Positions 32,509-44,040 of a DNA stretch of 64,000 bases are shown here, piece after piece. Every line of letters begins with the position of its first letter. Position 1 is the first letter of the stretch. The translations under genes were made by a program, and so were the position numbers. The notes under the pieces were generated by a model. That model saw only the letters and a program-made list of their open reading frames with translations. It ran no database searches and was not told where the DNA came from. The DNA lies in NCBI GenBank assembly GCA_037042185.1, contig JAXQJY010000029.1:1984001-2048000 (forward strand). The letters are read 5' to 3'. This DNA is from Sordariomycetes sp. S80-01Y. Taxonomy: Eukaryota > Ascomycota > Sordariomycetes.

Positions 32509-33778
32509 CACCGAGGGAACAATGCACGGAGAGAAGGCTCTCTGCAGCTGCTCACGGCGCAGCAGACGTCGATCGTCGTGCTCCGGAGCGACCCTCGCAG
32601 ACCATGGAGGAAGGACGGGGCTGCTGGGTCGCTCTGAGCCGGTGGGCAGGTGAACGTCGGAATCGTCTCTGCGATCAGGTCAAACGGCGGAACAAAGGCA
32701 GGTCGTCGTGGGTATGGACGGCGCTTCCACGTCTTCAATCGCCGAGATCGGTTCGAGCCCCAAATGAGGCCAGTACGTCACGGCCGTAACCGTTGCGCGT
32801 CGTGGATGCGCAGTCGCAGTAGGCTCGGGCAACAGAGCTGCCCTTGAATCGAGATTGATGGTCGACGCAGCGATCGGCGTGACGCGACGGGAGCGAGCCT
32901 CTGAGTCTCGGCAGCGACAGCGATATGGGAAGGTCGTTAAGAGACAGCTGGCAAAGTCTGCAGCAGTTTCGGAGTGTCGGCAGCGAGGTTGAGAAACGAG
33001 GGTCTGGCGCGCGAGGTGCGAGAAGCGCAAACGTGCAGGGCGAGATCTCCGAAACAAGGTTTAAAGGTTCTCCAGCCTCAGTCGGCGGACGTGCTGGAGG
33101 TGACTTTGCCGCAGTACAAAGACGGCGGCGGTCATGTGAGGGACCGGCAGGTACCGTGCACGGACCCCGGGTCACATCAGCCACAGATCGGCTATCGTGA
33201 CAGTCGTCATTGTCCTTCCGATCCCGACCTCCTTCAAAGCCCATGCATCATTTCATCTTGGCCATGAGAACTCCATAACTTTGTCCAGTTCGGATCGAGC
33301 ACTCGTATGGCTCTCATGCTATCATCGGACACACAGATGTACTGGCTGTGACCGGCTCCGACGAGGATTTCTGCCTGATCCCTACCGGATCCAAGGTTCT
33401 TACCCTGGAGATCATTCTATCAAACTTGCGAAGTTATTTGCGCTGTGGGACTAAGCCTGGCTCGAGGGGCCAGCTCGAAGTCTTGAGCAGCTCTGATGCA
33501 GTGCTGTGTATGGTTTGACTTCACGTGTGGTGCCTAAAGATAAAGCGTTCCCGGGAATTGTCCAGGTAATATTGTTCTATGTATTTATCCCCCTACCCCG
33601 GACGAAATGATTCTCAATTACATGAGCTGGCTGTCAAAAGAGCCCCAAGGATTGCTAAGACAAAGACACCCTCACCATTCATCACATACTTTTTGTTTGC
33701 TCAACTGTTGGTGAAGTCAGCCCGGGTGCGCTTCTGGGTGCTGCGAAATCATACAAACAAGCCGATGGTGTTTGCAAC
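32509..33778. other. Intergenic, MED14 promoter / G6PDH 3' flank
   Basis: 1.27 kb, both genes on the minus strand. Short GC-rich open frames but no supported gene. A GGTTCGAGCCC string near 32748 resembles a tRNA B box but lacks an A box. Confidence 0.55.
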
Positions 33779-35598
33779 TTACAACTTGTTGGGCTGAGGG
33801 GCAGCAGCCGTTGGCCACTGGTAGCCAGTGGCGTCGCTGAACTTGTAACCGTAGGAAGCGGTGAAATCATCCAGGACAGCAGGGCCACGAGATCCATAGG
33901 GGTACTCCATGGGGACAATCTCCTTGTTGTCGTCCAGGTAGTGCAGGAGAGGGGTGAAGATGCGCCAGCTTGCGTCGAGCTCATCATCACGGACAAAGTT
34001 GGAATGGTCGCCCTTGAGACAGTCGAGCACAAGCGACTCGTAGGCCTCGGGAATCTTGAGGTCGGAGAATCGTCGGCGGTAGGTCAGGTCGAGTTCGGTC
34101 ACTACAGTCTGCATGCTCAAGCCGGGGAGCTTCGAGTTCATCTTGATGTATACACTCTCGTTGGGCTGAATGCGCATGACCAGCTCGTTGCGGGGGATGT
34201 CTTTAAATATGCCAGACGTGACGTCCTTGAACTGGATTCGGATTTCAGTCTTCTGCTCGTTCAAGGCCTTTCCTGCCTTCATGATGAAGGGCACGCCGTC
34301 CCATCGCTCGTTCTTGATGTAAGCAACGAGAGCGCAGAAGGTCGGGCATCGGGAGTCCTGGGGCACTGTGTCGTCCTCCTTGTACGAGGGCTTGCTGCCA
34401 TCTAGAGACTTTCCGTACTGGCCGATGATGACGTTCTTCGGCTCAATGGCGGGCATGAAGCGAAGCACGCGGACCTTCTCGTCACGGATATCCTCGGCGT
34501 TGAATGAGATGGGGCGCTCCATGGTCAGGAGCGTGAGGACCTGCAGCAAATGGTTCTGCATGACATCGCGAATGATACCGAATTCATCGAAGTAACCACC
34601 GCGCCCTTCGGTACCGAAAGGCTCCTTGAACGAGATCTGGACGTTGTCGATGTGTTGTCTGTTCCAAGTCGCGCCCAAGAAGGAGTTACCAAAGCGCAAG
34701 ATCAGGATGTTCTTGACCATTTCCTTGCCCAGGTAGTGGTCGATACGGAAGAGCTCGTCCTCCTTCCAGTCAGGAGCCAGGGACTTTTGGAGTTCGCGCG
34801 AACTGGCAAGGTCCTTTCCGAAAGGCTTCTCGACCTGCACCAGCGTCAGCCTCGACATCTACCATGTCTCTCAAAGCACTTACGACAACGCGCGCGATAC
34901 CCTTTGTAGGGTAGCAGTTCTTCTTCAGGTGCTGAGAAACAGTGATGAAAACACTGGGGGGCAAGGCCATGTAGAAGACGCGGTTGGTCTCAGAGCGGCC
35001 AGACTCGAGCTCCTCAAGGTGCTTGTTCAGCCCCTGGAAAGACTCATCCTTGTCATATTGACCAGAAATGTATGTGCAGAGACCGCAGAAGTCCTCGAGC
35101 TGCTGCTCAACCTCCTTGGTCGGGGTCTTCATGTATGACTTGATCCTCCGCAGATACTCCTCGTGGTCCATCTTGGTACGAGCGTAGCCCACGATCTTGA
35201 CATCTTTGGGGAGGAATTGGTTTCGGTACTGGATTATGGTTAGTGTCAAAGTCGCAATGGCGCGAATCGAATCCACTCGTTCGCGAGGTCTCTTGGAGTT
35301 GGAAGCTCACCAAGCCAAATAGCGCGGGGTACTGGTGACATTTGTTAGCGACGCGGAGTGTCGGAGAAGCTCGAAGGAGAACCTACGGTCTTCTTCTTAG
35401 CGAGATCACCAGAAGCGCCAAGGACAACGATGACTGTGTTGTCCTTGAGCTCCAGAGTCCTAAAATGCGCAACCACAGTCAGCGAATGGCTCCCCGAAGC
35501 AGCCGGGAACGACGTGTCGAGCTTGGAGCGTTGCCCCTCGCTGGGCGAAAGTCATGGTGGGGTTGGCAAGCAACGTACGAAGCTGGGCTCTGGTCCAT
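33779..35598 (-). CDS. gsdA/ZWF1: Glucose-6-phosphate 1-dehydrogenase
   Basis: Cytosolic enzyme that oxidises glucose 6-phosphate with NADP+ at the head of the pentose phosphate pathway. Five exons (minus): 35579-35598, 35387-35459, 35311-35331, 34884-35228, 33779-34834; introns 119, 55, 82 and 49 bp, each with a CTRAC branch. Product 504 residues, the family norm. Start MDQSPASTLELKD; coenzyme loop GASGDLAKKKT; the 21-nt third exon encodes exactly YPALFGL, bridging to YRNQFLP; VEKPFGKD; catalytic signature RIDHYLGKE; FKEPFGTEGRGGYFDEFGII; later FIMKAGKAL and WRIFTPLLHYLD. First and third exons are so short that only protein continuity reveals them. Divergent from RPL33. Confidence 0.97.
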
Positions 35599-37330
35599 GG
35601 CGACGAACGTTGAGCTCGATTGAATAATTAAAAGGCGTCGGACAAATTGGCGATGGCTTCGCTCGTCTGGAGGATCGACAAGCGAGGGTGCAGAAGGGGT
35701 CAGGAGAGGTTGAGGGTTTTGGGGTCTGGACCGTGGATGATGAAGGGTTTACTCTTATGACGGAGGAGTTGCGCCAGGCGTCACCGGACAGCGCGCGGTG
35801 GAACTTGAAGCGCAGTGGATCATGCCAGCGGCGTGCGGCCTGAGAGGAGTGGAGAGCCTTAGACTGAGGTGCTTCTAAGAATCAATGACATGCCTCCGCC
35901 TCTCCTCCCACTGGCACTGGACAGCCTACCGTTGATTGCATTCCTGTCCACTACGCTGCATCTTGTTGCAGATGCACGTTTTTAAAGCCCGCAGTGCCCG
36001 CCTTCGGATTACAGCCCGGAGTCTCGTCTCGCTCGGACGAACTCAAGAGGCCCGTAGAAGACGAGGAGTCTCGAGTCCCGAGCATCGGTCAGAGGCCCCC
36101 AGTGACGGATTCTGCAAAACCCACCGCTCATAGTGTCAGCTAGCGAACTGACGTGCAAATGGGTGCTTGGACGGCGGCCGGGCCATTCGGCGGAAACCCC
36201 GTCGTTAACACACCTTATCCCGCTCCTCCTACCACCGCAATGGCTCTACTCGGCGACGCTTGCTCGGAAAAGTCCCAATGAGCAAGACGAAGCGCTCTGC
36301 TACACTCCCAAGACCCCGGCGTCTACACTATGGATATTGCCGGGCCAGTCAGGATCTGGCGATGGGCCACAGCCGCATGCAGCAGCAGCACTCCCCAACA
36401 ATTCGACGTCGTCTATTCAGCCGTCTGCTGAGGTATTTCTGCACCACTCCAGAACCTCAGGCTCTGCCGGGGCAAGGATAGTTATCGTCGTGAACCCCCC
36501 GAACCATTTCGTCCGTCATCTTGTAATACAAAGGACTATCGTGTCCTCCCGAACAACCACACTGCATCTGAGTGATGTGTTTATTCATCCCCGTGTTGCG
36601 TAAGGCGCAGTGAATGCAGGCAAGTCAAGTAATTCCTGTGACCACAGACTCTGCGCTGCTTTCTGTTCGCCCTGCTCACCGAAGGAGCCCCGAGACGAGC
36701 TTCGGGTCAATTCACCCGCGAGTCTCGTGGCACTCAAGCGAAACTCCGGAGTAGCTGCGGAGATAAAGTTCACCGGTCATCGGCATGGATTTATCATCTC
36801 TGAGGTCAAATCGGTAGGTGACCGCCCAAATCGGCTTAGTGCCGGACCTCAGAGCCTCTCTGTACACAGTTTGGCGGTATGTCGAGCTTCTTCGAGAAGT
36901 CCCAGATCCTGGAGTCGAGTACTCTTTGATATTTTCTCGGAGTTCATTATGCTCTTGGCCGCCAGCCTAAGGCATTATCGACTCGATGATTCCCAGTCTT
37001 TGATGCCAACATTGGTACGACTTTCCCATTGATACGTGGCCACAAAGCATCTGGAGAACGCACAAGAACATCGCTCAGCGTGTGCCGAATCATTGATGAG
37101 CCAGCACAAGTTTGGATCTGTCTGGTGCCAGTTGTGGAGTGAGATAGATCGAGTTGAGCTCCGGATCCAAGACTTTCAAGATATGGCTGGCTCAACATGG
37201 TGGCACGCGGTGGCTGCCAATCCAACGAGCCTCATATATTTAGTGGGCCTCCCTCCCGAGCCCCACCACGCTGACCTAAGCAAGCTGCAACGCACCTGCC
37301 CTATCCACTGAAGTAAAAAATCCCAGCCCA

Positions 37331-37336
37331 CACGTG
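37331..37336. promoter_or_regulatory. CACGTG E-box upstream of RPL33
   Basis: CACGTG sits in an imperfect palindrome (GCCCACACGTGATGGGC) about 162 bp before the RPL33 start. bHLH factors of the Cbf1 type bind this core; use here is inferred. Confidence 0.4.
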
Positions 37337-37387
37337 ATGGGCAGGGCTAAAATTTCACCACCAAGCAAAGCCGCATCCACTCCTCCC

Positions 37388-37392
37388 ATTGG
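37388..37392 (-). promoter_or_regulatory. CCAAT box upstream of RPL33
   Basis: ATTGG on the plus strand (CCAAT on the minus) about 106 bp before the start codon, a usual distance for the fungal HAP/CBC complex. Five bases only, so weak alone. Confidence 0.35.
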
Positions 37393-37497
37393 CATCACGA
37401 CAACCACCACCGGCAACTAACCAACAGGGAGTCTTTTCGCTAAGGCAACTCTTTGGTTCTCGACAATTCAGGAGGAAGACAGCACAAATCCGTCAAA

Positions 37498-38178
37498 ATG
37501 CCTACCGAAGCCGGCCACCGCCGTGAGTTCACCCCGTCTTCGCGATTGTTGGATGTCGCAACAAGCCTCGCGCAGACCGAACCTGTGGATTAGATCAGAA
37601 TACTAACATGCTCATCACAGTCTACGTCAAGTGAGTTTTTCATGCCTCCCTTAAGTTCCGACGGCAAAATCGACCAAACGAATCGATCACGACACATTGT
37701 GAAGCGACCTCGCCGGATGGAAGGACTTGGGAACGACTCGAAGAGAGAAACGATGCTGACGGATATGAAATAGGGGACGTCACTTGAGCTACCAGCGCTC
37801 TCGTCACACCACCCACTCCTCGACCTCTCTCATCAAGATTGAGGGCGTCGATGACCAGTCCGCTGCTCGGTACGCCCTGCCCACTCGTCCGGTACGACGA
37901 TCACGATTGCTGACAGACAGCAGTTTCTACAGCGGCAAGAAGATCGCCTACGTCTACAAGGCCCAGAAGGAAGTTCGGGGATCCAAGCACCGCGTGATCT
38001 GGGGCAAGGTCACCAGGCCGCACGGTACGCTTCATCAGTCACGTCGTACAGCGAAAAGAAGAAACTAACGAAAGTTACAGGTAACTCCGGCGTCGTCCGC
38101 GCCAAGTTCGCCCACCCTCTCCCCTCAAAGTCTTTCGGTGCTTCGGTTCGTGTCATGCTGTACCCCTCCTCGATATAA
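37498..38178 (+). CDS. RPL33: 60S ribosomal protein eL33 (L35Ae family)
   Basis: Structural protein of the large ribosomal subunit. Five exons: 37498-37522, 37621-37630, 37774-37869, 37924-38024, 38081-38178 (330 nt, 109 residues, the family length). Introns of 98, 143, 54 and 56 bp have branch sites TACTAAC, GCTGAC, GCTGAC and ACTAAC. The protein begins [20 protein letters not shown] and continues [59 protein letters not shown], ending [10 protein letters not shown]. The second exon is only 10 nt and encodes the heart of RLYVKG. Intron 3 ends in a CAGCAG tandem acceptor; the second CAG restores the family sequence. Four introns in a 330-nt message is intron-dense. The upstream region has CACGTG and CCAAT. 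Confidence 0.97.
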
Positions 38179-39493
38179 ATTAAGAGGGGAGGATGATTCT
38201 GCGTCTCGGGATGGAGTTGGTACTTGTGAGGACGGTTTTCACATTTGGCTGCATTGGTCTGAGGCAAGGGTAACGCGCGCTAAGAGCATATCGTCTTGCT
38301 TGTGAAGCAAAAGGCAGGTTGAATTTAAAAAGACGTCAAAACTCCCAACCACAACCCCGACCCCCGATTCGTCGAACACTGGCGGTGCCACTGGCTTTCG
38401 AGAGAGCGACGTGAGCGAGAGGGGAGGAACGATTATGAATCTGATGACGTGGGTTTGGTAGGAGAAGAAACTCATTGACCCCAATATCTGGTCCCTCTTG
38501 TGGTGTGAGACTATCGGCCGTGACATTTCGAGACTACGCGAGGCGTACGGCGGCGGCGGCTTACGGTCCACTATCAACGCCTATATGACGGTGCTCGCTG
38601 TACATACCTAGGCCAGTTTGATAGACCCCTAAAAGAGACCCGCGGATCTACCCTGCCCCATATGTGGCATGGCTTCCACAGACAACATCGTCTGCTGCTA
38701 CATAAATGCACTCACAGCAGATGCAGTTCAAAACCTAGGAAATATAACAAAATCGTCTAGCCTTACAAGGGTGGCCCGAGCTCTACTGCAAACGAAGAGT
38801 CTATCATTGCATCTCCTCGGGAATGCTCACCTCTCACGGTCATGTCAAGGCCTGTCTGTCTTAAGACAGCGATGCCTTGCTGTCCAACTCCTCCAGTTTG
38901 GAGCTTCGTCATGGGCTATCTTAGTGTACCAACAGACCAGATGCGAAAATTGCAAAAGTCCAAGAGCTTGAATGGCTTGAGCATTTCGGAACGAGCGGAC
39001 AACTCTCCTTGACCATCGATGCAGGTCTTAGTGAAGCTCACAGAGATGTACGTGGTGCCGAATGAGGTTGGCCCACGTGCTCCTTGCCGACGACTACCAA
39101 CCCTTTCCGGCCTTAGCTGAACAGAGCGCCCCTAAATTCAGCCATAAGCATTAGAGGGCACACCGGAAGCACCGGAGACTTCGAAGCTCTGCGGAACCGT
39201 TTCTAAGAAGCCGTGCGGAGTCCGAAAGATACGAAGTCGACTGTTGCTACTACCCTTGCGGGGTCATCCCAAATTCGGACACTGGTGGTGGGAGCAACGC
39301 TAACGAACACGAGGAGGCGAATCGAAGATGATTTGCCCGCTGCGGCAACTACCCAAACAAGTTCTCTCAGCTGGCTCGCGTCACCGACGTTCTTGCAAGC
39401 TCATGGTTACGTTGCTGGCCTTGGAATTCTGTGGTTTGGCTCACTGTTGTGCTGACCAGGCTTGCTTGTCCAGCAGTGTAGCTTATCAAGGTT

Positions 39494-39506
39494 CCCCCCC
39501 CCCCCC
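39494..39506. repeat. 13-C homopolymer
   Basis: An uninterrupted run of 13 C in noncoding DNA. Its exact length may be a sequencing approximation. Confidence 0.8.
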
Positions 39507-41267
39507 ACTTGGAGAAGCATCAACCCCCGAGATTGACAGCAGCAGCCTCTCGGCACTTGTTGCGATAGAGTATGTAGTTGGCGGGCGTACAAAGACACCG
39601 GGATCCCGACGTATGTAACACGGCCTCAGCCGGCGCTGAGAGGGCGACCGGGCATGGGGTTGCGCGTTTCGGCTGTTGGGAAATCACAATGATGAGGTGA
39701 AGGTCACGGTGAAGGGCGGCGCGAACTATTGTGCGGAACGGGCGTGGGAGGTCTCGTCAGGGGTCCAACAAGGTGGGAATGGCATTCATGCCTACTGACT
39801 GGCACAGCAACGTCTAGTAAAGCTGGGCAAGACAACAAAGACGGATGGATGCCAGGGGAAAGGAGAGATCTTTATCGAGAGACGTAGGTACCTACTGTAT
39901 GTACTTGAGTATGCACCTGAGGTTGCTGCAATGAGGTAGCCAGAGTGCTGCGCCAACTCTCACAGCAGGTCTGCCCTCGTATCCGGAGGGGTTTTGGCTC
40001 CAGACTAGGCGCGCGACCGCGGGCTTCCGTACGCAGTGTTTATCTGCTGCATCTTCAGAGCGTGAAAGAACAGCCTCCTTGTCATGCGATGGGCCGGCTG
40101 CGGAGAGGGCTGAAACATCGGTAGCACGAGACTCGTCGTCGCGAATTCCTGGTGATAATTGAAAGCGGTCGACCAAATGAGACGTTCCAGTCGTTGCCGT
40201 GGGGATCCACCATCGTCGCGGCCGGACGACGGCGGCCAGATCGTGGTGGGGGCGATTGGCGCCGCCCAGCCACCCGAAACGCAAGCAGCGGCCTTCTATC
40301 TCGACAGTCTCGAGCGCTTGACGTCAGAGATTGCGTCTCGTCACCAACCGCCTCTCTTGGACCGGGAGAGGACAAGATACTTATTAAACCGCAGCACTTC
40401 TCGAAAAGCAGTTGACTTGATGGAGTGACCAGGATTCAGACAGGAGTCAAGACAGCAATCATTAGCAGGTCCGCGCTAGAAACGTTGGTGACTCTCCGCG
40501 ACGTTTCACGAGCACGAGAGGCCTCGATGAGCTTGGCGGTCGAATTGAGTTTGCGTCCTGAACTCTGTCTGAGATAGACTCACTCCGAGAAGAACTCAAC
40601 ATGCAGATTCTTCAGATAGCGTCCCATGTACCCGTTGCTTCCTATGCGCACCGCTGGCTACCCCTCAGCCCATAGCTACCCCGTAGTCTGGGCAAATGTA
40701 TCGTCGTCGTCAATAGATATCTGACAACAAGCGAGAATGCGATTCTGCTGCAACTTTGCCATGATCACGCCAAGCCGGCGATCCACCCCCCGTTGGCGGG
40801 CTCACGCGCTAGAAGGGCCCCTGGCCGATTGTCAGTGGTCCCCGACGGTCCCAGGCCTGACCGCCAGCAAGTGCCAGCAAGTGCCAGCACAGCGCTGCTA
40901 TTTTTCTCTGCGTCGGCGTCAACAACTTGGAAGCTGCCCGCAGATCGCCAGGATGCACCCAAGCATCTGCCTGGAAGCAGACGCAACCGCTGCTGACACG
41001 GTGAGTCGAACACTCCCGTCCCGCCCGTCCCGCCGGATACGGCAGAGGTACCCAGACCAGATACCTTACCTCACACCCTAAGGTGACCCCACTGGCACAG
41101 CCCACGCCCGCTAGCACCAGTGGGAGACTAAGCAGGTACTTGCTGCGCTCGCACTTGCACGGCATTGCACCACTGGCACCGCGGGCACCACGGGCACCAC
41201 AGCCTCGACACCATCAGACATCTACGTACCTCCTCGCTCTTTCTAGGCCGCAGCTACCATTTTCTTC

Positions 41268-41330
41268 CCCCTTCACCTTCACCTTTACCTTCACCTTCAC
41301 TTCACTTCCTGCCTTCACCTCCGACCGACT
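41268..41330 (+). repeat. CTTCAC-type pyrimidine tract upstream of DUF2406 gene
   Basis: Imperfect tandem CTTCAC/CTTTAC units on the plus strand about 320-380 bp before the start codon. CT-rich tracts are common just upstream of, or within, fungal 5' leaders. Confidence 0.6.
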
Positions 41331-41648
41331 TCAATCGTTTGTCCAACTTGTTATTCCCCCCCTGCAAACAACGCCGTCGTATTCCCTGCCACCAAGACCT
41401 CAACCCTGTCGGGCGCTGGGATTTGCTCCGTACCGATTACTCTGCCCACTTGCGCGCGTTGGTGCTACGGGCCAAGGTCGTAGGCTCCATCTGATCCAGT
41501 GCAATCGACACAGCGGACCCAGCCAAGACCGCTTCACTGTTAGAGCAAGGACAATACTGGGAACAGTACCCCTTGAACCCCAGAAGAACCCTGTTGCAGC
41601 GCGATCAAGCTGAATAAAACGGCGCCAAACGCCGCTACAACCGTCGCC

Positions 41649-43045
41649 ATGGCGCAACGTTCGGGATCTTACCAACACGACCTCCCTCCGCCGCCTCCCG
41701 CCCATCAGCATCAAGGACAGCAAGCGCACAACTCGTCTCAGTATCAGCAGGACCGTCGCCCTTCGCAGCAGCATTATCAGCAGCCTTCGTCTCATCAGCA
41801 ACAGCCCTCCCAGGCGTCAGCATCTGCGCAGCAATCGCAAGTTCAGCCGCCGCCATCCTCTCATTCCAAATCCAAATCACGATCCTTCAGCTTTCACTCC
41901 GATAAGAACAAGGAGCACAAGAGGTCGGGAAGCAAGTCGGACGACCATCACGAGAGCACCGCCGACAAGGAGGCCCTGCGGATTCACAGCAAGGCTGATC
42001 CCACACTGGCCATGAGCGAGGTAGAGCCCTCCATGGAGGCTGCCATGACGCACTCCCAGCTGGCGCCTCTTCGCTCTATTCAGCACCATGATACATTCGG
42101 AAACCCTATTGGTCAGTCCCCCCCGTTCTGTCATGAAATCTAAATGCTGACCACCTGTGTAGCCGATCCCGACAAATCCAACCCGACGCGCAACCGATGG
42201 GAACGGCCGCTCGACACCATCAGAAGCTTCGAGGCTGCCATTGACGGCAACTACCGGCGCAAGTCAACCGCAAAGCCTGACGTCGACCCAGTTTCCAACT
42301 GGAACAGGCGCAGTATCCTGACTGGTCAGTGATGCCTTTCTGCGGTCGCAAACGCCCAAACTCACAGAACGCAGGATCACAACTGGATGGTCTCGTCGAT
42401 GGTGGTCGGCATATGAGCCGCCCAGGTAGTTACTACGGTGGTCAGTCACGACCGGCGTCACATGTTAGACCAGACATGAGAGGCATGCATACCGCACGTA
42501 GTAGTATGTATGGCGACCTGCGTGCCTACAATGATGGTGGCCACATGGATCACGGCCCTGTCCCAAGTCGACAACGTATGTCTAGGATGCACACGGAGCC
42601 GATGCACGCTCCCCAGCCCAGTTTCGGCGGCTACCATCTTCAGCACAAGGACAGGTCGTACGAAACGGTCACTTCAGCGGCGGAAGGGAGCAGGAACTCT
42701 GATCAAATCGGCTATCAGACCGATCCGACTAGTAGCGACAACAGCTCGATCGAACGCCGTTCCCCTGCCAAGCGTCAGGAGCCGGTCAACGACTACGGCA
42801 TCGGCTTCGGCCAGTCTCAGCCATACAACCACCTGACTGGACTCAGCAATCCTAATCAGGCTCCCGCGCCACCTCCACATGCAACTAGGCCGCAGCAAAA
42901 TGGCCGACAGGGTGTGGTCCGAAAGGAGGCTCCATCGGTACTCAAGAGGCAGCCGACGCAGAACGCTCCGCAAGACGCTCAGGCGTCGCCGCCAACCGAG
43001 AAGAGGAAGAGCTGGCTGATGAGGAGATTCAGCAAGAAGGAGTAG
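41649..43045 (+). CDS. DUF2406 family protein
   Basis: Fungal-specific protein of the DUF2406 family (yeast YMR295C/YGR273C group); biochemical role unknown. Exons 41649-42111, 42163-42324 and 42375-43045, about 431 residues. The first about 90 residues are rich in Gln, His, Pro and Ser and look disordered. The conserved core is LRIHSKADPTLAMSEVEPS, LAPLRSIQHHDTFGNPI, then across intron 1 ADPDKSNPTRNRWERPLDTI and RSFEAAIDGNYRRKS. The second half is Ser/Tyr/Gly-rich and ends KRKSWLMRRFSKKE, a basic tail. Intron 1 (51 bp) is clear. Intron 2 is less so: the GTCAGT donor at 42325 and CAG acceptor at 42374 keep phase, but a second in-phase donor lies at 42313. Confidence 0.88.
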
Positions 43046-43668
43046 AGAATGGCAGTCTAGGGCATTGGCCGTTGCAGAGTTACGCAGCTTGCGGGGTCGA
43101 TGCCCCCGTCGGTTTTGGACTGACGAATCGAAGTTGGCCTGCGCGGAGGTTGCCTTGGAGGACTAGAGCGCTACGGTGCCCAGCTGCAGCTCCCTGAGCT
43201 GCAATTTATCAGAGTTACTGCCTCGTTTGGCCGGACTAACGTTTCTATACAGCGGTGGAGGGTTGGATGCTTGCTTGAATCAGCGATGAGCCGCGCGAGC
43301 GGACATGGCTCATTGGCAGTAATGGATTGTTTGTTTGAATTGACGCCGATGCAACGACAAAACACGCATATGGATCTTGTACGAGGCGCTGGGGCGTTGA
43401 ATGTTATCCAGAAACATCTATGGACGGACAAGAGGGAGGAAAGGAACCCTGGTGTTATCCAGACCTAATGATCCGTTTGAACCGTCTCGTCTATACGACC
43501 CGCCGTGTTATTGCTTATGAATACGGTGGGACAAAGTCATGAATAAAATGCGCGTGCTTTGATGTCGTTACTTTGTCATAGCCCTGAGTGACTGCTTGAT
43601 CACAGCCCCGGCAGTGATGCCGTGGCTTCTCGCAAGGGCGAATCCTCCCATGATGGCTCTGCGCCGTG
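43046..43668. other. Intergenic between convergent DUF2406 gene and VMA21
   Basis: 623 bp of 3' flanks. No gene or repeat recognised. Confidence 0.55.
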
Positions 43669-44040
43669 CTACTTTTGCTTCTTGCTCTCCGGCTTCTTCG
43701 CTTCTTGCTCTCCCTGATCCTCGTTCATCGCCACGATCACATAGCCAATCAAGACAACGTTTGCCAGAACTGCCGCGAGCGCACCAGCGTACGTTGAGTT
43801 GCCTGTCATGGTCAGCTCTTATTTTCTCATGCCTGTGCCTACGCCGCTCTCACCCCTGAAGACGGTGTTGACCGTGACGAAGTATGACCCGATGGGGATG
43901 CAGATCATTGCCAACGAGAAGAAGGCAAGCTTGTAGATGACATCCTTGGGCACGGCGGGAGCGATGTCGGACCTCTCCTCTGGAGCATCGTCCTTTTCGA
44001 GGATGGTGCGCTCGGTGTTGTTGATGCGGCGGGTGGCCAT
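43669..44040 (-). CDS. VMA21: Vacuolar ATPase assembly factor Vma21
   Basis: ER membrane chaperone that assembles the Vo sector of the V-ATPase and escorts it to the Golgi. Exons (minus) 43854-44040 and 43669-43802; the 51-bp intron has a GTGAGA donor, GCTGAC branch and GACAG acceptor and splits a Gly codon after its first base. Product 106 residues. [18 protein letters not shown] starts it; [20 protein letters not shown] opens helix 1 and [20 protein letters not shown] is the loop; [18 protein letters not shown] is helix 2; the tail is [18 protein letters not shown]. The C-terminal Lys-Lys-x-x-like ending (SKKQK) fits ER retrieval. Divergent from FUN30. Confidence 0.95.

Larger units (their letters stand above)
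35599..37497. promoter_or_regulatory. Divergent intergenic region, G6PDH / RPL33
   Basis: 1.9 kb between two divergent start codons. The RPL33-proximal 170 bp hold a CACGTG (37331-37336) and an inverted CCAAT (37388-37392). No gene supported. Confidence 0.55.
38179..41648. other. Long intergenic region, RPL33 downstream / DUF2406 upstream
   Basis: 3.5 kb without a supported gene. Contains a 13-C homopolymer (39494-39506) and, close to the DUF2406 gene, a pyrimidine tract of CTTCAC-like units (about 41268-41330) that would lie in its promoter or leader. A 100-codon frame at 38669-38971 (plus) has no family motif. Confidence 0.55.

Noticed and set aside
32747-32758. GGTTCGAGCCC, a tRNA B-box look-alike
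   Set aside because: No A box or foldable cloverleaf at the right distance upstream. Similar strings near 16098 and 59137 fail the same way.
36610-37032. 140-codon plus-strand frame between G6PDH and RPL33
   Set aside because: No domain, no splice-supported extension, lies in the divergent promoter region.
38669-38971. 100-codon plus-strand frame downstream of RPL33
   Set aside because: No recognised motif and no neighbouring exon; could be chance. Kept out of the gene list for lack of support.
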